This document shows positions 50,100-60,654 of a stretch of DNA of 64,000 nt, piece by piece. The notes below the pieces were generated by a model that was given only the letters and a program-made list of their open reading frames with translations, was not told the DNA's origin and made no database searches. Source of the DNA: Voacanga thouarsii (Eukaryota > Streptophyta > Magnoliopsida > Gentianales > Apocynaceae); NCBI GenBank assembly GCA_026120185.1, contig JANUWF010001723.1, forward strand, positions 930,001-994,000, read 5' to 3'. Position numbers and translations under genes: made by a program. Position 1 is the first letter of the stretch; each line of letters opens with the position of its first letter.

Positions 50100-51095
50100 T
50101 CAGTAAGGCGGTGGATGTTGCGGCGGCTGTCGGGCGGTGGGAGCCCAAATCGCGTCAGAAGGCAAGTGACAGCTATATAGTGGTAGCCCACAAGACTCCA
50201 TACCTGCCGAAGCAGCAGGTGACCGACCATCATCACCTCCGCCAGAAACTGCCGGTGGCGATTGGTGACGGCCCTCCTGACCACCACCAGCAGAACCAGA
50301 ATTCCGCTGCTCATCTTCCAACGGCAACCTATGATATGAAGGATTATTAAACGAAGCCGCAATTAAATACACAGTCCCAGCTGAAAATAACGATCCCACG
50401 ACGGCTCCGCCAACAACCTGGCCTTGCGGACCCGCTAAAGAGATAGTAAACCCATTAGCGACGCCATTGCTTAACGCTACCGAACTTAATGTGTTAGCAT
50501 TCGATGGAATCACAGTAGCCGAAAGCGATAAAATGTCGAAACGTCCATGAAATGTCACGCTTGCCCCTGGAGTCGTCGAAGGTTGGCGAAGAGTCACGTT
50601 CGTTACTGTACCAGAACCGTTCAATATGCACAATCCCATGTTCCGCTTTCTGCAAAAGCTTGTAATAGATTCGACTATATCAATCCCGCCAGGCAGTTCG
50701 AGTACATATGGGCTCATGGAAGGCTCAGCATCCCGAGTAATGATGACCGGAGGCTTAGGCTTATTCTTGGAACCAGGTGGGCGTCCACGAGGTCGGCGGA
50801 CGACTTCTATAGTAGCACCGTCGTTCCCGGACGAAGGCGCCGCTGGTAGATGCACGGGTTGGACCGATATATCCCTTTTGGTTGAGGTAGTGGAAGGATT
50901 GGTCGGACTGCGGTGGCTGTCTACCTCTTCTGACGTCTGGCATTCTCTAGGGTTGATGGCGACCTGAAAAGAATGGTGGTGCAGGGTGGCGGGCTGTGGC
51001 GGTGGAGGGTGGTGCTGGAATTTTTGAGTTTGATGGAGCTTGGCAAACATGCTGGAGTGATTATCTTTTTCCTCTTTTACATAATCCCCCTTCAT
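50100..51095 (-). CDS. AHL17: AT-hook motif nuclear-localized protein (AHL17-like)
   Basis: One uninterrupted minus-strand frame of 331 residues from ATG 51095. The frame also runs upstream to an ATG at 51206, but that extension is a TA-microsatellite peptide, so 51095 is preferred. A single AT-hook with core RGRP lies at residues 103-106 (RRPRGRPPGSKNKPK). It is followed by the PPC/DUF296 domain (about 117-260) with the conserved core GRFDIL and ending in SFNNPSYHRLP. The first part is His/Pro/Gln-rich. The end IWAPTAR...PPPY is the typical AHL C-terminus. These proteins bind AT-rich DNA in the minor groove, form homo- or hetero-trimers through PPC, and regulate growth and flowering genes in the nucleus. 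Intronless type-I AHLs are usual for plants. Assignment to AHL17 rests on recalled similarity and could be AHL28. Confidence 0.92.
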   Translation of the reverse strand: MKGDYVKEEKDNHSSMFAKLHQTQKFQHHPPPPQPATLHHHSFQVAINPRECQTSEEVDSHRSPTNPSTTSTKRDISVQPVHLPAAPSSGNDGATIEVVRRPRGRPPGSKNKPKPPVIITRDAEPSMSPYVLELPGGIDIVESITSFCRKRNMGLCILNGSGTVTNVTLRQPSTTPGASVTFHGRFDILSLSATVIPSNANTLSSVALSNGVANGFTISLAGPQGQVVGGAVVGSLFSAGTVYLIAASFNNPSYHRLPLEDEQRNSGSAGGGQEGRHQSPPAVSGGGDDGRSPAASAGMESCGLPLYSCHLPSDAIWAPTARQPPQHPPPY

Positions 51096-51163
51096 ATTAT
51101 TTTTATCCCTTTTTTTTCTCCAAACCGTGGCTTTCACCTTCTCTCTCTCTATATATATATCTG

Positions 51164-51168
<5 letters not shown>

Positions 51169-51200
<32 letters not shown>
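51169..51200. repeat. (TA)n microsatellite in the AHL 5' leader
   Basis: About 16 TA units directly upstream of the AHL start, within the probable 5' untranslated leader or core promoter. Confidence 0.93.
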
Positions 51201-51202
<2 letters not shown>

Positions 51203-51206
51203 TCAA

Positions 51207-53242
51207 GAAAGAAAGAAACCAGATGATTGGCTCTCTGGTAGTATTAGATTTGAATTGAATTAAAAAATAGAAAACTCAGCAAGCTCGAAGACAGACAGCG
51301 AGCTATGGAGAGATAAGGAAACCGATAGAGAGAGAAATACACAGAGGAATGTGGGACTAGTAAGCCAGAGCAAAGCAAGCCACTTTAAATTTGGATTTGG
51401 ATTTGGAATTTTCCCTATATAGAATACTATACGGCATTAATATGCAGCCAAGTGTGTGTGTCTGTGTTAAAAAAGGAGTGGGGGTCAAGGTGGGTGAGCT
51501 TAGAAATCAAGTAAAGACTAACGGCACCGCTTCTTCTTGGAGGTAAAAAGTAGGCTCCACTCGCATTGCATCTCAAAGGGGGAAAGAAGAAGATTATAGC
51601 TTTGTTTTGGGGACTTTGGTAGAGAGAGAGACAGCGACTGAGATGGAAAACAATGGCATATTAGAATTTGGTTAGCTCAACCTTTCACCGCCTTTGTTTG
51701 TTCTTTGTGTAGAGAGAGACAAACACAGAATGTTCCAGTCATTCGTTACGTGTATTTAAATTGATATTATAATTTAACTAAATAATAATTTATTATTTTT
51801 TTAAAATTACTAAATTTTATAAAATATATATTAGTATAAAAAATAATATTTTGTCTACTTAAAGTACTTTTAATTTCTCAATTGTTATGTAGATAATTTA
51901 AAATATAGTAGAAAACTGCACTTATATGGAGTATTAGATATTTTTAACATCTCTAAGTTTTTATTGATAAACTTGTTAGAATAAATAAGTTAAAAGTATA
52001 GAGAAAAAAAAAGATAATAGTATTAGGTTAGGAGTATAAATTCTAAATGGATATATAGTATTTTTTTTAGATAGCAGTTATTTAAAAAATAGTTTAAATA
52101 TGGTATTTCTATTGGCTAAGTGGGCGGTCCAAAAATACAAGAGGCGCTGGGGGAGAGGGGTTGGAGGTGATGTAAGAGGCACCTCTCCGACCGAATGGAT
52201 TGAAAAGACCGGTTGATGTTGTTCTATGAGAAAATTCTAGACATCTATAGGGAAAAAAATAAATAAATAAAAGAGAGAAAAAAAAAAAAAGAAAAGGGTT
52301 TTTAGACTTCTTTCATCCCTATCATCTATTGTGTATTAATTCTTTGTGTGAAATGTATGTAATCCAATCTGTCTTTGTGAAGTCATATAAGGATGGGTCC
52401 TATGCCATATATGGACACCTTATGGTGATGTGTTTCTTTTAACTTTGTCTTCAAGTGCATGCCCAGAACTAAACTTTGGCTCACTTTCTTTGACGAGAAG
52501 GCAGTGCTTTTGTTTTGGATCTTTCTTTTGCAACCTTAGAGCCTTCTCTTCCTCTTGGTTTTCTATGAATGGTTTCATTAATGAACTGATTAAATTTATT
52601 TCTGAATAGTTCAAAATGAATAAAAGAAAACAATAATAACATATATACATACATACGTAAACGGACCTACCTATAAGCTTGAGAGCTTTTTAAAAAAATT
52701 ATATATGTGTATGTATAATATATATTAGATTGTTGCCCGTGCGATGCATGGGAGTAAAAAATAGTAAAAAAATATATGATGGTTATCAATCATGAATACT
52801 TTGATGTTTAGATGTATTGGATTGACTAGTTTGAATTGATTTAATTTGGTGCATCAGCATTTGATCTCCAGAATAAAATGCGATAAATATTGGAATCATT
52901 GTCTTCTTACTGCTAGCAATCATTTCATCTGAACCTTTTTCACACCTTTCCCTTAATCTTCCATTCATACACAAATACTTACTCCAAGCTTCAGTTTTTA
53001 GCTGATTTTTGTCACCTGGCCATTTTTCCTCTGCCTGCTGCATTAGCTTAAGAGTAAAAGAATTTAATGCTTAAATCTTATTGCCTTTGTAGAATCTCTT
53101 CATGGTAATGGACTTGTTGAAAATGATCGTAAAGAGGGTGCAAAATGAGTTGCCACCGCTAGTGGAATTTGAAGGGTTTCTCGATAGAGGCCTGACTGTT
53201 CAATTTCAAAACAGTGAAAAAATTCATCTCTTTCGAAGGTTG
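51207..53242. other. Upstream region of the AHL gene and unassigned sequence
   Basis: The first 500 bases are likely AHL promoter, with GA-rich and CT-rich runs (51290-51350, 51619-51640). Minus-strand frames at 52420-52650 and 52786-53043 show no known domain. Near 52735-52755 is a GC-rich word (CCCGTGCGATGCATGGG) of a kind found at the ends of some plant repeats. Confidence 0.4.
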
Positions 53243-53785
53243 CCACTGTAGAATTGGAAATCTCTGCCAGAAGCCTCAATGGCAAGACTCAAAGGCAGAA
53301 ATCCCTGGGTTATATTATTATAGTATAGCGTGATTACTGTTAAATGATTTACCCTCTTCTCATCACAGGTGCCTTCCTCCATAAGGTAAGAGTAGTCTTC
53401 CTCCTTGTGAAGGCCGCCGTTGGAGACTATGAAGGTGAATGCATAATCCATTAGGCCTCCATTGCAGCCATTGTTAGAAGTTGTATCACATCGGACAGCG
53501 AAGCTAAATTTCCAATAACAATTTGATTTATACCCTCAACTGTACCCACAGTTGAGAATGCCCAACAACTACCTGTACGTTCAACATAGCAATTGAACAT
53601 CAGTGCATAATCTCAATCTCCAAAGCTACTTCTCCCACAGATTCAACAAATGCATGTATGGTCATAAGCACAATAAATAAATGATCTTTACATACCACAG
53701 CGGCCTTGGTTCTTGACAGGAGTTACGGCTCCTTTCTTTCCCCCACAGATTTCGAAATGGCGTCAACATCTCTGTAAGTAAACTC
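53243..53785 (-). pseudogene. Fragment of a papain-like cysteine protease (XCP-type)
   Basis: Minus-strand pieces read, in order: TYRDVDAISKSV; KKGAVTPVKNQGRCG; then, after an intron with GTATGT donor and CAG acceptor, SCWAFSTV with the catalytic Cys, [26 protein letters not shown] and GGLHKEEDY. After another intron-like gap comes SLAIEASGRDFQFYSG. These match the mature enzyme of plant xylem-type papain proteases. The frame shifts after KSV, the conserved EQEL block before CDT is deleted, and the catalytic His and Asn part is absent. Signal peptide and propeptide are missing too, so only a central genomic fragment survives. Confidence 0.85.
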
Positions 53786-54021
53786 ACATTTTAATCTCTT
53801 CTTAAATAAGAGAATAACTCTCAAAAATCTGAATTCATTGAATTCAGATAATTCTATCAGATAACCCTGATTAATTTTATTTTATCTGAATTCATTGAAT
53901 TCAGATAACCTAATATTAAAAAAAAAATTCCTTAAAAAATTTTCACCAATGAAAGAAACTTCTAAAAAAATTTAAATTCATGTTAGTACAGGAGGTGTCA
54001 TACCAGGAGACTTCCGCAACT

Positions 54022-54023
<2 letters not shown>

Positions 54024-54062
<39 letters not shown>
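54024..54062. repeat. (TA)n microsatellite
   Basis: A run of about 19 AT/TA units seen directly. Confidence 0.95.
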
Positions 54063-54065
<3 letters not shown>

Positions 54066-54464
54066 GATTTATAATTCAAAACAAAATCGACTATTCTAAA
54101 TATTTGAAATTAATCTTACATAAATATTATAAAATAATATAATAGTAAAAAAAAAAGTTCATTGAATGTGAGATAATATAATTAAAATTGTAATTTGAGC
54201 ATTGATGTGATATAAATTCTTGATTTTAAAAAATTATTTATTATATCTGAATTGTGTGATGGTTAAGATAAAAAAGTTTAAAATTTATCTAATTATGTAT
54301 AGTGTAGTAACATTTATTCTTACTCTTTTAGTTTCTATAGTTACCACAGAGCAATCTTTTTTAGTTATGAATATAATAAAAACGAAGTTTCAAAACAAGA
54401 TGGAAGATGATTTTTTATTAAATTGTTTGATAGTATTTATTGAAAAGAAAATTACAAAAAATTT

Positions 54465-54755
54465 TAGTAGAAATTACTATTTTCATTTCACAATATAAGT
54501 CGTTTTAAACTTATGCATAGGAATTAAAGGTCTGTAAATTCTAAATAATTTTAAAATTAAACTTTCAAAAAATACCCCTAATTAAATTTTTGTTTACTTT
54601 GGTAATCAAAGAGAGTTGAATCATAATTAGTTATAAGAGAAAGATTGTAGAGAGGGATAGAATTAGAAAAAAGTAATAAAATTTTGTAAAATGACTTATA
54701 TTATGAAAAAAAATTTCAAATCTAAAATGATGAAACGAAAGTAGTTATATTATAA
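54465..54755. mobile_element. MITE of the AATATAAGTCGTTTT family
   Basis: The left end carries TTTCACAATATAAGTCGTTTT in parts and the right end shows TCTAAAATGATGAAACGAAAG, with the shared interior GAGAGTTGAATCATAATTAG and GAGGGATAGAATTAG. It lies 80 bases left of the RKD-carrying copia element, in the orientation opposite to the copies at 46270 and 61958. Confidence 0.7.
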
Positions 54756-54834
54756 GTTATTTTCGTTATTTAAAAGAACGAGGATTTGTATTTTAATACA
54801 TTATATTTAGAACTAATTTAATATAATTTAATAT

Positions 54835-55200
54835 TGTTATAAAATTATGGTAGTATTAGAATAAATTCTACACACTACACACTAAGAAAATTCTAACTAT
54901 TTTTTGCACAAGAATTTTTCTTCAAACTTCTCTCTTTCTTTCTCTCACAATTCTTTCTCTAATCTTTCTTTCACTAATCTTTCTTTCACAAAATGATGGT
55001 GTCTTACAAGTTTAGAGAATAGCTCAATTTATAGAGCTCTAATTAGTGGAATACATCATGGCAACATCATCTTCAACTAATCTCAATTAATGGTGTCTCC
55101 ACTAAATGGTGGACATCCATAAAAATCTTCTAATAATTCACATAAATCCATGATTAGTGGAGCCTCTACTAATTAATGGAGATTCCAATAATTCATAACA
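54835..55200 (-). repeat. 3' LTR of the RKD-carrying copia element
   Basis: This 366-bp LTR matches 59782-60148 and 62502-62868 closely and is preceded by AATAT. On the plus strand its right end borders the polypurine tract. Confidence 0.96.
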
Positions 55201-55216
55201 CTCCCCCTTGGATGTC
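55201..55216 (-). promoter_or_regulatory. Polypurine tract
   Basis: On the minus strand this reads ATCCAAGGGGGAG and abuts the LTR, the expected site for priming of plus-strand DNA. The sister element has the same tract with one G fewer at 62869. Confidence 0.88.
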
Positions 55217-55344
55217 CATCCATTCCATAAAGAATATGCCTCGTTAAAACCTTACTAGATAAAAACCCAGTGGGAAAAAAAATATAGTGAAGGAAAAAGA
55301 GTACACTATTCTATATGTATGTTTATTACTCCTCCTGATGAGAT

Positions 55345-57440
55345 GATTCCTTTAAATCTTTAAACCGACGCATACCGATTTTATATCTCAACTTCTCAAA
55401 TGTTGCAGTCGGTAAAGTCTTCGTGAAAATGTCTGTGAGGTTATCACATGACCGAATTTGTAGCACATCAATTTCACATTTCTTCTAGAGTTCATGAGTA
55501 AAGAAGAATTTCTGTGAAATATGTTTTGTCCGATCTCCTTTAATATATCCTCCTCGTAATTGAGCTATGCAAGCTGCATTGTCTTCATAAAGAGGAGTTG
55601 GAATACCTTTGATTGATGATAATCCACAACTTTCTCGGATATAATGAATCATGGATCTTAGCCATACACATTCTCGACTTGCTTCATGAATGGCTATAAT
55701 TTCAGCATGATTTGAAGAAGTAGCTGCTATAGATTGTTTCGTAGAACGCTATGATATAGCAGTATTTCCACATGTAAATAGATAGCCCGTTTGAGAACGT
55801 GCTTTATGTGGATTAGATAAATAACCAGCATCTTGGAGATATCGAAGGACTTGTTTAATTCCATTCCAATGTCGTCGTGTTGGTGAAGAACTAAATCTTG
55901 CTAATAAATTGACAGCAAAAGCAATATCAGGTCGTGTATTATTAGCAAGATACATCAATGCACCAATTGCACTGAGATATGGTACTTCAGGACCAAGGAG
56001 TTCTTCATCATTTTCTTGAGGTCGGAAAGGATCTTTATCCACATTTAATGATCGGACGATCATTGGAATACTCAATGGATGTGCTTTGTCCATGTAAAAT
56101 CTTTTTAGCACTTTTGTTGTATATGTTGATTGATGAATAAATGTTCAACTCTCCAGATGTTCAATTTGTAAACCAAGGTAAAATTTGGTTTTATCAAAAT
56201 CCTTGATTTCGAATTCCCTTTTTAAATAATCAATTGTTTCTTGGAACTCTTCAGGAGTTCCAATAAGATTAATATCATCAACATATATAGCTAATATCAC
56301 AAATTTAGAACCAGATTTCTTAATAAAAACACATGGACATACCTGGTCATTTTTAAATCCCGTTTTCAATAAATATTCACTAAGACGTGTGAACCACATG
56401 CGCCCAGATTGCTTCAGGCCATATAATGATTTCTGCAACTTGATGGAGTAATTTTCACGAGGATAATGTTTATATGCTTGAGCATATGAAATCCTTCGAG
56501 GATTTTCATGTAAACATCATTTTCTAAATTTCCATACAAGTAAGTAGTGACAACATCTAATAGGCGCATATCTATCTTTTCATGTACTGCCAAACTGATA
56601 AGATATCGGAGTGTAATAGCATCAACAACAGGAGAATAAGTTTCATCATAGTCAATACCTGGTCTTTGTGAAAAACCTTGAGCTACTAATCGCGCTTTAT
56701 ATCGAACGATTTCACTCTTTTCATTGCGCTTTCGCACAAATATCCATTTGTAGCCAACGGGTTTTACACCTTCCGGTGTTCGAAGCTGCAGTCCGAAGAC
56801 TTCACGTTTTGTCGGTGCATTTAACTCCGATTGAATCGCATCTTTCCATTGCAGCCAATCTTTTCTATGCCGACATTCATCAAGCTGATATTGGTCCAGG
56901 ATCATCATTATCCTGTGTAACATCAAGAGATATATTGTATGCAAATATATTATCAATAACAGTTTCTATCCGATTCCAACTTCTACGGAAGTGGTATAAT
57001 TGATAGAAATTTCGATGTTACTTTCATCAACTTATGGTTCTTTGTCATCAGTTCTCTCTTGGTCTTTATCATTCTTTTCTTCAATATGATCTTCTGGATC
57101 ATTTAATCCTCTTTTCTTTCGAGGATTTTTATCTTTAGAACCAAGAGGTCGGCCACGCTTCTAGTGTGTTTTTGACTCAGCAGCTATAGGTATAATATTT
57201 TGTTCTGCTGGAACTTCAATTCGAATAGGAGCATTTATAGCTGGAATATGCGATTTTGTAACTCTTCTGGAGTCAACAAAAGCGTCTGACATTTGATTTG
57301 CAATGCTTTACAAATGAATTATCTTTTGAACTTCAAGTTCACACGCGCTTGTATGCGGATCAAGATAATTTAATGATGTTGTCCAATCACGATCTTTCTT
57401 GTACTGTTTCTGTTCTCCCCCTAATTTAGGGAATAATGAT
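55345..57440 (-). pseudogene. copia reverse transcriptase and RNase H region, broken
   Basis: From right to left on the minus strand: the pre-polymerase linker (FPKLGGE, then CELEVQKIIHLQ, RVTKSHIPA and RGRPLGSKDKNPRK in broken frames); reverse transcriptase (YKWIFVRKRNEK, KARLVAQGFSQRPGIDYDETYSPV, LYGLKQSGRMW, YVDDINLIG); and RNase H (YEDNAACIAQL, KHIS, DIFTKTLP). Frameshifts separate the open stretches near 56415 and 56140, and stops occur in the linker and in RNase H. It cannot give a full polyprotein. The copia-derived sequence stops at about 57440, where the foreign segment starts. Confidence 0.93.
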
Positions 57441-57704
57441 TTCACAAGAGAATAAGAAAAGAAATATAAGAAAATGATGACAAGCAGAAAATGCCAAGAA
57501 AAATATCTCTTTTTTTTTCACTCTTCCCGGTACCGACTTTTCCTCTTATTCTCTTGTCTTTTATTCTCCTCCGACCCTCTACCTACCATCTACCTCTTCT
57601 TCTTCCTCATACAGATATATATATATATATATATATGTATGTATTGATATATATCTCAGTTATCAGTATTAGTAAACATCAAAAACAAAAATCACAAAGC
57701 AGAT

Positions 57705-59101
57705 ATGGAGACTTGTAATTCATTTGAGACATGGTCAAATTTTGACTCGGTTTCTGCAACAGATTTTGATGTATTTTCCTTTCCAAACCAACCGCTTCTG
57801 CCTAATTCGAACACAGAAGATTTTGGTATATTTTCCTTTCCAAACCGCTTCTGTCTAATTCGAACGTAGAAGATTTTGATATGTTTTCATTTCCAAACCA
57901 ACCACTTCCTCCTAATTTCAGGTGAGATACCTTTGAGGGCTTCCATTTGTTTTTAGTGTGCTTGATAATGAAATTAAACTCTCTTTTGGTTTGTTTTTGA
58001 TGTAAATCAGTGGAAGTTTTGAACATACTGCTTTTGACCAAGTTGATCTGCCCCTACAAGAGATTGCTTTTGATACTGTTCCTCTTGATGCTATTCATTT
58101 GAATGAGGATATGCTTGTGCATGATCCATTCTACTCTCTAATGGATTTTGAATAAAGCCAGAATATGATTCCAGGTTATTATACATTTAAACATAGATTT
58201 TGAATGGTATTACCTTTACTGATATTATTTTCTTTTTCTAGGAGAAATAATGAGTGGTCTTGGCAACGAAGTCGGAGTAAGTACTCATGAAATGTATAGT
58301 ATCGAAGTTCAAGATATTATTGCAAACAAAATTCCTGGGGAGAAGAAGATGATTAAGAGGTAGAGAGAGAAGAAGGGCAATAACTCCCAGACACTATCAA
58401 GAGAAACAATTTCGCAGTACTTTTACCTACCAATCAAGAGCGCAGCCAAATAACTGAATATTGGCATAACCCGTCTCAAGAAAAGATGTAGGGAGTTAGG
58501 AATTCGTCGATGGCCTCACAGGAAGTTGGTGAGCTTGGAGACCATAATCAAGAATGTTCAGGTTCTCTCTCATACATACTTATAATTTGCAAGTATGAAA
58601 CTATGAAAGATTTATAAATAAATAACCGATTATATCACTTCGATTTACAGGAGATGCAAAATAAAGAAGAAGGAGGACATATGGCTGAGAAGAAGTTGAA
58701 AGAAGCCATTGCGATACTGGAATGTGAAAAAACAGTTGGTGGAAGAAAGTCCTAATACGCAGTTAGAGGACCAAACACAGAAATTGAGACAAGCATGCTT
58801 CAAGGCCAAATATAATAAGAAATTTAATTATAATAAACTCAAGGAGATCATAAAATCTCAAGACTCATTTCGCAGTAATTTTACGGCTAATTCTGCTGCT
58901 AGTCTCGATGCTGGCTCAAAGGGGAAAGAAAAGGAGGAGAATGCCGAAAAAGAGGAGTTAAAGTCCATAATTACTAATTGTTTGTCTTCCTCTAATGTAA
59001 ATATTGAAAAAGAACAATTACAAACCTTCATCTTAAATTTGTCAGCTCAATTACAAAAGAGCAACTATAAGCATGTATCCTCAAGTTCATATGAACACTA
59101 G
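57705..59101 (+). pseudogene. RWP-RK domain (RKD-type) transcription factor gene captured inside the copia element
   Basis: Four exon-like pieces with introns retained: 57705 to about 57921, 58011 to about 58173, 58242-58561 and 58651-59101. Exon 1 begins METCNSFETWSNF and holds about two and a half copies of a DFDVFSFPNQPLLPNSN-type unit. Exon 3 encodes the RWP-RK domain: TLSRETISQYFYLPI, RLKKRCRELGIRRWPHRKL and SLETIIKNVQ. Exon 4 encodes the helical C-terminus with KKLKEAIAI-like heptads and LRQACFKAKY. In-frame stops lie at 58153, 58361 and 58451, a 4-base deletion near 57846 and a shift near 58730, so it is inactive. RKD proteins act in egg-cell identity and, in citrus and mango, are linked to asexual embryos. 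The parent gene is not in the window. Confidence 0.92.
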
Positions 59102-59149
59102 TGATATGAATAAAAGATGTGATGCTTATTATTAATGGAAATATCTTTT

Positions 59150-59717
59150 TCCCTTATTATCTTTTCTGTTCCACTTCAGGTGGCCAGTATTTCTCTGTGA
59201 TAAGGGGAAATATCGAGTGTGTCCATGACCATAACCATGGCCACTGCCACAACTACGACTATAACGATGGCTTCTGCTGGAGTCAACAGTATTCACTTCT
59301 GGGAGTGATGTTGAGCCAGTTCATCTGGCTTCATGATTTCTCAATAATAACTCATGTTAAAGCTGTCAATTTTGGACACACTTTTTCTCGATATTGTTAC
59401 TGTAGAACATGAAAAGTGGAGAATGTCTTTTCCAATATAACTTCATCAGTAACTTTTTCTCCGCAAAATTTTTAACTAAGATGTAGTTTTATACATCATG
59501 GAGTTCACGGTTTTACAATCTTGCAACTTCAGGTGCAACCATTTATACCATGCAATGGATAGTGCGACCATCTTCAGGTGGTCAAATCTTTCTTTTTATC
59601 CACATGACATATGGATCTCCTTTTTTTTTAGCATTTAGATGCATTTCTGTATGATATATAATTTTTTTTTCCAGAAATATCAAGGGCTACAAATTCGAAT
59701 TTAGTGAGGTTAGCCAT
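59150..59717 (-). pseudogene. copia gag remnant
   Basis: The minus strand starts at ATG 59717 with MANLTKFEFVALDISGK, a typical start of this type of copia gag. After a large internal deletion and several shifts it goes on with VTDEVILEKTFSTFH, QQYREK, LLLRNHEA, then Gly/His/Tyr-rich pieces and TGHLKWNRKDN-like residues. The zinc knuckle that should follow is missing; the foreign RKD segment starts there. Confidence 0.85.
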
Positions 59718-59764
59718 AGAGATCGATAAATGCGTACCTGTCTTCTGGCTTTAATAACGACAGA

Positions 59765-59781
59765 GACTCGTACTGATAACG
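59765..59781 (-). promoter_or_regulatory. Primer-binding site position
   Basis: On the minus strand CGTTATCAGTACGAGTC directly follows the LTR end ATAACA. I cannot name the tRNA with confidence, and it is not the TGGTATCAGAG site seen in the long-LTR family. Confidence 0.5.
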
Positions 59782-60148
59782 TGTTATAAAATTAGGGTAG
59801 TGTTAGAATAAATTCTACACACTACACACTAAGAAAATTCTAACTATTTTTTGCACAAGAATTTCTCTTCAAACTTCTCTCTTTCTTTCTCTCACAATTC
59901 TTTCTCTAATCTTTCTTTCACTAATCTTTCTTTCACAAAATGATGGTGTCTTACAAGTTTAGAAAATAGCTCAATTTATAGAGCTCTAATTAGTGGAATA
60001 CATCATGGCATACATCATCTTCAACTAATCTCAATTAATGGTGTCTTCACTAAATGGTGGACATCCATAAAAATCTTCTAATAATTCACATAAATCCATA
60101 ATTAGTGGAGCCTCTACTAATTAATGGAGATTCAAATAATTCATAACA
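59782..60148 (-). repeat. 5' LTR of the RKD-carrying copia element
   Basis: This 367-bp LTR is followed at once by AATAT, which matches the bases before 54835. It differs from the other LTR by seven substitutions and one indel in my hand alignment. Confidence 0.96.
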
Positions 60149-60612
60149 AATATTACTATTTTTATAAATTATTAATATATCAAATTTAGTTTAATATGTT
60201 ATTATCCATCTACTGATCTAATCTTGCGTCCTTCCTTCTCTATATATATAATTAGTCGCTTAAGTTGAATGAGATAGTTAATATTAAAATTTTCACATTA
60301 ACATTCCGAATCAAATCTCTTTTAAAACATAAATTATGTAAGTATTTTTAGATAATAACTGTAAATTCTTTTATTATTAAAAAAATTATGAACAATTTAG
60401 AAAGGACGTATGGGAGAGGGGATCTTTCAAATATAGCAATGATTTGGCTTAAGGATTACGTGTGGATCCAAAGTCTCTAAAATAGTGAACAAGTCAAAAG
60501 GGTTGGTAGTGATAGTCTCTCATTATCCCTTTCATTTGGTTCAATGTTGAATAATGAAAGGTTGCTGAGGTGTTTAAATCTTAGAGTGGACTATTCAACA
60601 TGTGATTGATGC

Positions 60613-60654
<42 letters not shown>

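Larger units (their letters stand above)
54835..60148 (-). mobile_element. Copia LTR retrotransposon carrying an antisense RWP-RK (RKD-type) gene
   Basis: LTRs at 54835-55200 and 59782-60148 start TGTTAT and end ATAACA. The 5-bp target duplication AATAT flanks both sides (54830-54834 and 60149-60153). On the minus strand the order is 5' LTR (right), primer-site position, gag start, a foreign segment, reverse transcriptase, RNase H, polypurine tract, 3' LTR (left). The end of gag and all of protease and integrase are missing; in their place, about 57440-59150, lies an RWP-RK gene on the plus strand. By hand the two LTRs differ at seven substitutions and one single-base indel, about 2 percent, so the insertion is recent. 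It cannot make its own enzymes, but its LTRs, priming sites and tract are present, so a helper could have moved it. Confidence 0.93.

Noticed and set aside
52735..52760. CCCGTGCGATGCATGGG word as a possible Helitron or repeat terminus
   Set aside because: The word is palindrome-like and recurs in plant repeats, but I saw no partner end or CTRR terminus at a fixed place.
57802..58041. Minus-strand 79-residue frame with repeated NLLCSN-like motifs
   Set aside because: It is the antisense shadow of the repeated exon 1 of the captured RKD gene.
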